A stretch of DNA of 9,494 nucleotides from JACQKA01 sp964462785 (GTDB taxonomy: Bacteria > Patescibacteriota > Minisyncoccia > Phycocordibacterales > UBA2100). The stretch covers positions 1 through 9,494 of the forward strand of contig CAYWZA010000033.1 in the NCBI GenBank assembly GCA_964462785.1, given 5' to 3'. Under the pieces are notes generated by a model. The model was not told where the DNA came from and did no database searches. It worked only from the letters and a program-made list of their open reading frames with translations. The position numbers and the translations under genes were made by a program. This document shows positions 1 through 5,059 of the stretch, piece after piece. Position 1 is the first letter of the stretch; the number at the start of each line of letters is the position of its first letter.

Positions 1-8
1 ATTTCATG

Positions 9-29
9 CACTTTGATTATCTCAAAGTG
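9..29. repeat. Inverted repeat upstream of clpP
   Basis: Perfect 8-bp arms CACTTTGA and TCAAAGTG around a 5-base spacer, ending 10 bases before the proposed clpP -35 hexamer. There is no T-run after it on the plus strand. It could be the terminator hairpin of a gene left of the window or an operator for clpP; the sequence does not decide. Confidence 0.45.
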
Positions 30-39
30 TTGCACTTAC

Positions 40-68
40 TTGTTGAACTAGCTGACATGTGCTAAAAT
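40..68 (+). promoter_or_regulatory. clpP promoter, leaderless arrangement
   Basis: The -35 hexamer TTGTTG (40-45), a 17-base spacer and the -10 hexamer TAAAAT (63-68) are preceded by an extended -10 TGC (60-62). Exactly six bases separate the -10 from the clpP ATG, so transcription is predicted to begin at or next to the A of the start codon, giving a leaderless mRNA. Confidence 0.65.
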
Positions 69-74
69 ACACGT

Positions 75-680
75 ATGCATCATAGAAATAAGGAGATTAG
101 TGACAATGTATTAGTCCCAATGGTCGTTGAGAAAACGACGCTCGGCGAACGCGCATTTGATATTTATTCCCGCCTTCTTAAGGAGCGCATTATCTTCCTC
201 GACGGTCCGATAGACAGCCATGTGGCAAATCTTGTCGTGGCACAGCTCCTCTACCTCGAATCCGAAGACCCGAAAAAAGACATTCATTTCTATATCAACT
301 CTCCAGGCGGGCATGTCTCCGCTGGGCTCGCAATTCTCGACACGATGAACTTCATCAAGCCAAATGTCGCCACCTATTGCCTCGGTATGGCAGCTTCAAT
401 GGGTGCGGTGCTCCTTTCCGCAGGGGAAAAAGGCAAGCGTCATGTGTTGCCCAACGCCGAGGTGATGATCCACCAGCCATCAGGCGGCGCGGAGGGTATG
501 GCGACTGATATTGAGATTACTGCAAAGCAAATCATCAAAATCCGCGAGCGTCTCAACAAAATCCTTGCAAAAAATACCGGCCAATCACTCAAAAAGATCG
601 AAGCTGACGTCGACCGCGACTTCTTTATGGACGCAGACGAGGCGGTCAAATACGGCATTGTAGACAAAGTCATCGGATAA
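75..680 (+). CDS. clpP: ATP-dependent Clp protease proteolytic subunit ClpP
   Basis: Serine peptidase of family S14 that forms the double-ring proteolytic chamber of Clp protease and degrades proteins unfolded by a ClpX or ClpC-type ATPase in the cytoplasm. The 201 residues match full-length ClpP. The catalytic triad is visible: Ser108 in GMAASMG, His133 in MIHQPSGG and Asp182 in DRDFF. The SPGG oxyanion segment is at 76-79, and the core VPMVVEKTTLGERAFDIYS is typical. Residues 1-13 correspond to the short N-terminal propeptide of proteobacterial ClpP. I keep the start at 75 because a -10 hexamer lies six bases upstream; the AAGGAG at 90-95 faces only an out-of-frame ATG that meets a stop at once. 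No clp ATPase gene is adjacent, so it appears to be a single-gene unit. Confidence 0.97.
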   Translation: MHHRNKEISDNVLVPMVVEKTTLGERAFDIYSRLLKERIIFLDGPIDSHVANLVVAQLLYLESEDPKKDIHFYINSPGGHVSAGLAILDTMNFIKPNVATYCLGMAASMGAVLLSAGEKGKRHVLPNAEVMIHQPSGGAEGMATDIEITAKQIIKIRERLNKILAKNTGQSLKKIEADVDRDFFMDADEAVKYGIVDKVIG

Positions 681-727
681 TTGCTCAATACTTCTCCCCG
701 TAAGGCAGCTGGCGCATATGCGTCTTT

Positions 728-764
728 ATAAACGTGCTGGGTTAGAATAACCTGACGCGTTTAT
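728..764. repeat. Imperfect hairpin between clpP and the next gene
   Basis: Outer arms ATAAACG (728-734) and CGTTTAT (758-764) plus inner GGTT/AACC around AGAAT give a long stem with one mismatch and a few wobble pairs. No T-run follows in either direction, so it is not a textbook intrinsic terminator. It may still act as the 3' end of the clpP transcript. Confidence 0.45.
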
Positions 765-777
765 CATTAGTACGCAA

Positions 778-783
778 AATAAT
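778..783 (+). promoter_or_regulatory. -10 hexamer six bases before the start codon
   Basis: AATAAT differs from TATAAT at one position and ends six bases before the ATG at 790, the same spacing as at clpP and the protease gene. No convincing -35 lies at 17 bases, and there is no Shine-Dalgarno site. A leaderless transcript is inferred. Confidence 0.45.
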
Positions 784-789
784 GTAGTT

Positions 790-1839
790 ATGAAGAACAG
801 TATCACAGCGGGCGTTCTTGCCGTTACGTTTGCATTCGCAAGCGGTGGCATCGCCTATGCTGATTCAGATCACAACGAAGGGAAGAAAGACAAGGATTGG
901 GAGCGTGCAAACGCGGGCATCATCGCCCAGTTTGAATTGCAGATTAAAAGCCTAAAGGGGCAGATCGAGGCACTCAAGCATGGACGCGCAACCACATCGG
1001 TGTCCACCTCCACAGCCTCACACGATGACGATGACCGCGATGCTTTCAGGAAAGAAAAGAAGGAGTTGCAGGCGGAAATTAAACAAACAAGGAAAGAGAT
1101 GCGCTTTGTACGCAAACTTTCCCGCGGCATGTCGGGCGATGATGTGCGCGACCTGCAGGAATTGCTTGCGCAGGATCCCGATGTGTTCCCCGAGGGGCTC
1201 ATCACCGGATTCTTCGGACCAACGACAGAAAAGGCACTCAAGCGGTTCCAGAAAAAGCATGGGCTTGATCAAGTGGGCGTCTTAGGGCCGCTGACGCAAG
1301 CGCGCCTGCTTGCACTCTTTGCGGGTCGCGAATTGCCACCGGGCATTGCGAAGCGATTCGGCTTTGCATCGACAACCGCGTCAACAACGCCAGGATTCGG
1401 GCTTGTCACCGTCTGCCACATGCCTCCGGGTGCAAACAAGCACACGCTCGTCATTAACGTCAACGCTCTCTCAGCGCACCTCGCGCATGGCGACGCGCTT
1501 GGCATCTGCCCGCAGCAGCCGGGAACGACAACGCCTCCTGTCGCAGACACTGTCGCTCCGATTATCTCGCAGTGGTCAGTGAGCAATGTGTCCAGTTCAA
1601 CAGCGCAGATAAGCTGGAACACGAACGAAACCGCGACAAGCAAGGTGTGGTACGGCACGACAACGCCGGTAGTGCTTGCCGCTCCGACGCTTTCGGTCTC
1701 AAACACCACGTTGGTATCAGGTCATACGCTTTCGCTTACGGGGCTCACCGCAAGCACGACGTATCACTACGTGATTGAATCACGCGACGCTGCAAATAAT
1801 GCAGCGACCACATCAGCTGCGTCATTCACAACGCTCTAA
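790..1839 (+). CDS. Secreted peptidoglycan-binding protein with CH-PPG motif and FN3-like domain
   Basis: A 349-residue exported protein of unknown exact role, probably acting at the cell wall. Residues 1-24 form a Sec signal peptide with a likely cut after IAYA. Residues 36-112 are charged and helical, probably coiled coil, interrupted by a Ser/Thr and Asp stretch near 67-82. Residues 108-175 look like a PG_binding_1 domain (SGDDVRDLQELL, GFFGPTTEKALKRFQKKHGL, LGPLTQARL). Residues 207-241 carry a compact Cys/His motif: CHMPPG at 209-214, then AHLAHGD at 229-235 and a closing Cys240. Similar CHxPPG...HLxHGD...C segments occur in other exported proteins; their role is unknown to me. Residues 254-349 resemble a fibronectin III / purple-acid-phosphatase N-terminal beta-sandwich. 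There is no C-terminal anchor, so attachment would be through the binding domain. Confidence 0.85.
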   Translation: MKNSITAGVLAVTFAFASGGIAYADSDHNEGKKDKDWERANAGIIAQFELQIKSLKGQIEALKHGRATTSVSTSTASHDDDDRDAFRKEKKELQAEIKQTRKEMRFVRKLSRGMSGDDVRDLQELLAQDPDVFPEGLITGFFGPTTEKALKRFQKKHGLDQVGVLGPLTQARLLALFAGRELPPGIAKRFGFASTTASTTPGFGLVTVCHMPPGANKHTLVINVNALSAHLAHGDALGICPQQPGTTTPPVADTVAPIISQWSVSNVSSSTAQISWNTNETATSKVWYGTTTPVVLAAPTLSVSNTTLVSGHTLSLTGLTASTTYHYVIESRDAANNAATTSAASFTTL

Positions 1840-1864
1840 TAGTTAGTCATTAACCGACCGCACG

Positions 1865-1897
1865 CCGCCGCGCTTCTTGTATGAAGCGCGGCGGTTT
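1865..1897 (+). terminator. Intrinsic terminator after the secreted-protein gene
   Basis: Perfect 12-bp GC-rich arms (1865-1876 and 1883-1894) with loop TTGTAT, followed by TTT. It lies 25 bases after the stop codon at 1839. The T-run is short but the stem is very stable. Confidence 0.75.
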
Positions 1898-1993
1898 GCT
1901 ATACTCCGCGTACACGAATTTAACAAAAAAGTGTAACGCAGTCCTCAGCACAAAACGAGACCATGCAACCCATCTATCAGAGCGAAAAGGTGT

Positions 1994-2022
1994 TTGAAAG
2001 CAAAGCTTTTCTAGAGTATCAC
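1994..2022 (+). promoter_or_regulatory. Promoter of the RNase Y gene
   Basis: TTGAAA (1994-1999, five of six to consensus), a 17-base spacer and TATCAC (2017-2022, four of six) predict a start near 2029 and a leader of about 33 bases. Unlike the neighbouring genes, nothing resembling a -10 sits directly before the ATG at 2062, and no Shine-Dalgarno site is visible. Confidence 0.5.
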
Positions 2023-2061
2023 GGAGCGTAATCTTGTTCGTGCGCGGGACAACCCACGCAT

Positions 2062-3591
2062 ATGTCATTAAAAATAGTACTCATGCTCATCGCCCTGTCG
2101 GGCGTTATCGGCATTGGCATCGGCTACTTCCTGCGCCTTATTATCTCGCTCGGCAAGCGCGGATCAATGGAGCTTGAAATCAAGCAGATGATGCTCGATG
2201 CACAGGAAAAGTCGAAGAAAATTATCGACGCCGCTGAAAAAACGGCGCGCGAAAAATCGGAAGAAATACTCAATCAGCACAAAGAGAAAGAACAGGATTT
2301 GAAGAAATCCGAAGAACGCATGCTGCGCCGCGAAGAATTGCTTGATAAGCGGCAAGAGGATGTCGACAAGGAGCAATCAGAACTCAAAAGTAAGATTGAG
2401 GATGTGAAGCACGTCAAAGAGCGCGTCGATGCGCTCGCGGTAGAGCGACAGGTCGCGCTTGAGAAAGTGGCGGCGCTTTCCGCCGAGGAGGCGAAGCAGG
2501 AGCTTATGTCCGCTATAGAAAAACGCTCTGAAACGGATCTGCTTGCGCGCATATACAAGCTTGAAAATGCCGCGCGCGAAAAGCTCGACCGCAAGGCGAA
2601 AGATATTCTCACCACCGCCGTGCATCGCATCGGCAATTCTGTCGTATCTGATGTCCTTGCAACGACTGTCGCGCTTCCGAACGATGAAATCAAAGGCAAA
2701 ATTATTGGCAAAGAGGGGCGCAACATTCGCGCGTTTGAGCGCGCGACCGGTGTTGAGGTCATCGTGGACGACACGCCGGGAACCATCACGCTTTCATGCT
2801 TCGATCCGGTGCGCCGACAGGTCGCACGCGTCGCGCTCGAGAACTTGATTCTCGACGGGCGCATTCAGCCTGCAAAAATCGAAGAGATCGTCGCGAAGGC
2901 GCAGGAGGAAATCAATCAGATCATGAAAAAGAAGGGCGAAGAGGCTGCGTACGAAGCACGCGTGCCAAACGTTGACCCGAAATTGCTGCAAATCCTGGGT
3001 CGCCTCTACTTCCGCACGAGCTACGGCCAGAATGTGCTTGATCACTCCGTCGAAATGACGCATGTCGCGGGCATTCTCGCCGAAGAATTGGGTGCGGATG
3101 TCGCGGTTGCACGTGCCGGTGCCCTCTTCCACGACATCGGTAAGGCAGTCGATCACGAGGTGCCCGGTACACACGTTGAAATCGGTCGTCGTATCCTTCA
3201 AAAATTTGGTGTTTCCGAAGCAGTCGTAAAAGCCATGCAGGCGCACCACGAGGAATATCCGTATGAAACTCCAGAAAGCATGATTGTGCAGGTCGCCGAC
3301 GCCATTTCAGGCGGCCGCCCCGGCGCACGCCGTGATTCTGTGGAGAATTACATCAAGCGCCTCGAAGAATTGGAGGCGATCGCAAAGAGCAAGCCGGGGG
3401 TGGAGAAAGTGTATGCGATTCAAGCAGGCCGCGAAGTACGTGTATTTGTGAAGCCAGACCAAATTTCCGACCTCGAAGCCCACACTCTCGCACGCACCAT
3501 TGCCGACCAGATCGAAAAAGAGCTCCAGTACCCAGGGGAAATCAAAGTCCACGTGATTCGAGAGAACAGGGTCATCGAGTACGCACGGTAA
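2062..3591 (+). CDS. rny: Ribonuclease Y
   Basis: Membrane-anchored endoribonuclease that starts bulk mRNA decay in bacteria using RNase Y. The 509-residue length is normal for the family. Residues 4-28 form the N-terminal transmembrane helix (IVLMLIALSGVIGIGIGYFL). Residues 35-195 are a long charged coiled coil. Residues 207-270 are a KH RNA-binding domain with the GxxG loop GKEG at 216-219. The HD phosphodiesterase domain spans about 322-418, with His328, the HD pair His357-Asp358 (FHDIGK), His395/396 and Asp413 as metal ligands. The C-terminal YAIQAGREVRVFV and EIKVHVIRENRVIEYAR segments are characteristic. It appears to be monocistronic, with its own promoter upstream and a convergent gene downstream. 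Confidence 0.97.
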   Translation: MSLKIVLMLIALSGVIGIGIGYFLRLIISLGKRGSMELEIKQMMLDAQEKSKKIIDAAEKTAREKSEEILNQHKEKEQDLKKSEERMLRREELLDKRQEDVDKEQSELKSKIEDVKHVKERVDALAVERQVALEKVAALSAEEAKQELMSAIEKRSETDLLARIYKLENAAREKLDRKAKDILTTAVHRIGNSVVSDVLATTVALPNDEIKGKIIGKEGRNIRAFERATGVEVIVDDTPGTITLSCFDPVRRQVARVALENLILDGRIQPAKIEEIVAKAQEEINQIMKKKGEEAAYEARVPNVDPKLLQILGRLYFRTSYGQNVLDHSVEMTHVAGILAEELGADVAVARAGALFHDIGKAVDHEVPGTHVEIGRRILQKFGVSEAVVKAMQAHHEEYPYETPESMIVQVADAISGGRPGARRDSVENYIKRLEELEAIAKSKPGVEKVYAIQAGREVRVFVKPDQISDLEAHTLARTIADQIEKELQYPGEIKVHVIRENRVIEYAR

Positions 3592-3625
3592 AAAAATCGC
3601 CCCCGCATCAGCTGATGCGGGGGCG
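3591..3625 (-). terminator. Palindromic terminator between convergent genes
   Basis: A perfect 28-base palindrome (arms 3598-3611 and 3612-3625) follows the RNase Y stop codon. Read on the minus strand it is followed by a run of seven T, so it is a good intrinsic terminator for the minus-strand gene 3667-4203. In the plus direction the hairpin has no T-run, so it would at most protect the 3' end of the RNase Y mRNA. The T-run overlaps the RNase Y stop codon. Confidence 0.8.
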
Positions 3626-3666
3626 AAGTGTCTAAGGGTCCAAGTTTCCAAGGGCAAGCCCGAGCG

Positions 3667-4203
3667 TTAATGACCCAAGTACTCAGTTGCGAGCGGCAAG
3701 GAACCGATAGTCGCCACCCAGTCGCCGCTCCACCAACCGAGGCCGAGGCCCCGCCCGGCACCGCACCGAAAGAGGCACGGCACGCAGTGATGGCAGTCGA
3801 TCGGCACGATTGAGCCGAGAGCGACGACACAGTCCTTTCCGTTCCACTCGCCCTTGGCGTATTCGAGCAATTCGGCAAGGTTCGCCGGACTCCACCCCTC
3901 TTTTTCCATTTGTTTGACTGCACCTTTCGACGAGATGGGGCGGTCGAAGTGGAACATCTTGCGCTCGCGGCGGACAGGCTCGAGCGTGAAGTGCTTCGTA
4001 ATATTGGGATTCACGTAGTCGAATTTGAGGGCGGCAATTACCCCTAAAAGAGTGGCGGGTTGCATTGCCCCCTTTTCAACAAGAGCCTGCAGGGCATCGC
4101 AGACCTCCTCGGGACTCCGCTTGCCATCCAAGACAAGTTTCCCGACAGTCGCCTGCAACTTAAAGAGGCGGGCGAACCTCTCATCATTTTTTCCATTTCT
4201 CAT
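3667..4203 (-). CDS. Hypothetical protein of a CPR-typical family, C-terminus probably frameshifted
   Basis: 178 residues as read; function unknown. The start at 4203 has a good Shine-Dalgarno (GAGGAG, six bases before ATG). No signal peptide or membrane segment is seen. Residues 83-130 (FHFDRP, EGWSPANLAELLEYAKG, VVALGS) match, from memory, a family widespread in Parcubacteria that usually ends in a Gly/Trp-rich tail closing with RFLAVRK-like residues. Here residues 125-147 hold a Cys/His cluster (C125, C137, H138, H139, C140, C143, C147), followed by GRGLGLGWWSGDW. After Trp162 the reading frame loses the family-like ending, whereas another frame at the same place gives GGDYRFLAARN and a stop at 3683-3685. 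One missing base in the G run at 3717-3719 would explain this, giving a 173-residue protein. Confidence 0.75.
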   Translation of the reverse strand: MRNGKNDERFARLFKLQATVGKLVLDGKRSPEEVCDALQALVEKGAMQPATLLGVIAALKFDYVNPNITKHFTLEPVRRERKMFHFDRPISSKGAVKQMEKEGWSPANLAELLEYAKGEWNGKDCVVALGSIVPIDCHHCVPCLFRCGAGRGLGLGWWSGDWVATIGSLPLATEYLGH

Positions 4204-4231
4204 GGATCACTCCTCTATTTTCAAAGCTCAA

Positions 4232-4265
4232 ACCCATTCCTCATGGGTACATCTCAAGGAGATGT
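4232..4265 (-). promoter_or_regulatory. Two adjacent hairpins at the predicted 5' end of the hypothetical gene mRNA
   Basis: On the minus strand the first hairpin is ACATCTC-CTT-GAGATGT (4265-4249), and directly after it comes ACCCAT-GAGGA-ATGGGT (4248-4232), with no base between them. The predicted transcription start is near 4265, so the RNA would begin with the first stem. The leader then runs about 28 bases to the ATG. It could be a stabilising 5' structure, a riboregulator or DNA operators. Confidence 0.5.
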
Positions 4266-4271
4266 GTGTCT

Positions 4272-4300
4272 ACTTTATCATAATAATTCCAGTGTGTCAA
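4272..4300 (-). promoter_or_regulatory. Promoter of the hypothetical gene
   Basis: On the minus strand there is a consensus -35 TTGACA (4300-4295), a 17-base spacer and -10 TAAAGT (4277-4272), with an extended -10 TGA directly before it. The predicted start is near 4265. The surrounding word ATTGACACACT is shared with the HU promoter. Confidence 0.65.
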
Positions 4301-4306
4301 TTTTTT

Positions 4307-4508
4307 GGTAAAAATTGCGTTTTTACCTTTTCCCCGATCCGTCGTCGTTATACTCCTCCCTGAGAACCCTCGGTTCTCAGCGGTCAACCTGCGCGCACTC
4401 GGTTGACCTGCTCTCCTACACGGGAAACTACCGTTTCCCGACCCCCTCCCACAGCCAGTGGAAAAGCAATTTTGCAAAAAACTTGCAAAATTGCTTTTCC
4501 ACTGGCTG
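4307..4508. repeat. Array of five successive perfect hairpins in the divergent spacer
   Basis: H0 4307-4327: GGTAAAAA/TTTTTACC, loop TTGCG. H1 4360-4380: CTGAGAACC/GGTTCTCAG, loop CTC. H2 4382-4408: GGTCAACC/GGTTGACC, 11-base loop. H3 4421-4440: CGGGAAAC/GTTTCCCG, loop TACC. H4 has perfect 26-bp arms at 4452-4477 and 4483-4508 with loop AAAAC. The stems are unrelated in sequence. Spacers before H1, H3 and H4 are pyrimidine-rich on the plus strand (TCCTCCC, GCTCTCC, CCCCCTCCC). None is followed by a T-run. Short ORFs across the area only reflect the palindromes. This fills most of the gene-free stretch 4204-4608. Confidence 0.8.
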
Positions 4509-4521
4509 AAAAATGGCTCTA

Positions 4522-4550
4522 TTGACACACTCTCATTTCGAGAGAAGAAT
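4522..4550 (+). promoter_or_regulatory. Candidate HU promoter
   Basis: Consensus -35 TTGACA (4522-4527), a 17-base spacer and AAGAAT (4545-4550, four of six) give a start near 4557 and a leader of about 50 bases. The spacer contains a small palindrome CTCTC-ATTTC-GAGAG (4530-4544) lying wholly between the two hexamers. A second possibility is TATATA at 4598-4603, five bases before the ATG, which would give a leaderless mRNA; no Shine-Dalgarno site is present. Confidence 0.5.
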
Positions 4551-4608
4551 GGTGGGGTACTGTATATCGGGTCGGCATTAGTCAAAAAAGCTTAATTTAT
4601 ATAACACT

Positions 4609-4881
4609 ATGAACAAAATGGATCTCGTAGACAAGATCGCAGAGTCTTGCGGCTGCACGAAGGCAGACGCAGAGCGCATGATGGATAAAGTGATTGAGGA
4701 AATCACCGGCTCTCTCAAGCGAGGGGACGAGGTAGCAATTGCCGGCTTGGGCAAATTTGTATCGAAGATGCGTGCAGGTCGCACGGGCCGCAACCCGCGC
4801 ACAGGCGCAGCGGTGGAAATCCCAGCTATGCGCGTACCGAAGTTCAGCGCTTCAAAGACTTTGAAGGACGCGGTGAAATAA
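4609..4881 (+). CDS. hup: DNA-binding protein HU
   Basis: A 90-residue nucleoid-associated protein of the HU/IHF family that bends and compacts DNA as a dimer. The N-terminus MNKMDLVDKIAE is the family start, followed by the helical dimerisation part, the GDEVAIAGLGKF segment (39-50) and the DNA-binding arm GRTGRNPRTG (57-66) with the intercalating Pro63. The C-terminal VPKFSASKTLKDAV is typical. HU rather than IHF is preferred from the arm and length. One oddity is a Cys14-Gly-Cys16 pair in the first helical region, uncommon in HU. The gene has its own terminator and a divergent neighbour, so it is probably monocistronic. Confidence 0.95.
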   Translation: MNKMDLVDKIAESCGCTKADAERMMDKVIEEITGSLKRGDEVAIAGLGKFVSKMRAGRTGRNPRTGAAVEIPAMRVPKFSASKTLKDAVK

Positions 4882-4895
4882 CACCGTATTGCAAC

Positions 4896-4935
4896 AAAAA
4901 CAAAAGACCATCCTTTTGGGTGGTCTTTTGTTTTT
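4896..4935 (+). terminator. Intrinsic terminator of the HU gene
   Basis: An 18-bp stem (4896-4913 with 4918-4935, one G-U pair) with loop TTTT ends in a run of five T and starts with five A. The symmetric A and T ends could make it work in both directions, which suits its place between HU and the convergent glmS. Confidence 0.9.
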
Positions 4936-4950
4936 CTGCGGAGTTTATTT

Positions 4951-5051
4951 GAAATCGATGAGATGCGAGGCGCGGGCGAGAAGCTTACCGAGCCGTATTA
5001 AATATACGGTGAGGGAGCGCCGAAGCCCGCAACAAAGCAGATCGCGATTTC
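4951..5051. other. 101-nt nested inverted-repeat element, unknown
   Basis: All pairing segments are nested about position 5001: GAAATCG (4951-4957) with CGATTTC (5045-5051); TGC (4964-4966) with GCA (5037-5039); GCGGGC (4972-4977) with GCCCGC (5025-5030); GC/GC and CC/GG steps further in; and a core hairpin CCGTAT-TAAAT-ATACGG (4993-5009). It lies after the HU terminator and nine bases before the glmS stop codon, and it is not followed by a T-run. Possible readings are a small structured RNA, a glmS 3' structure or a miniature repetitive element. Confidence 0.6.
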
Positions 5052-5059
5052 CATTAAAC

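Noticed and set aside
1963..2031. 22-codon ORF before RNase Y (possible leader peptide)
   Set aside because: No ribosome site, no regulatory amino-acid run, and the proposed RNase Y promoter lies inside it.
4452..4508. Reading the 26-bp inverted repeat as an intrinsic terminator
   Set aside because: There is no T-run on either strand after the stem, and it lies between divergent genes where no transcript needs to end.
4360..4508. CRISPR array
   Set aside because: The hairpins have different sequences and irregular spacing; there is no repeated unit and no cas gene.
4241..4585. A 114-codon minus-strand ORF and overlapping plus-strand ORFs in the divergent spacer
   Set aside because: They run through the palindrome array; QWKSNF-type peptides appear on both strands only because the 26-bp arms are inverse copies. 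There is no ribosome site and no family resemblance.
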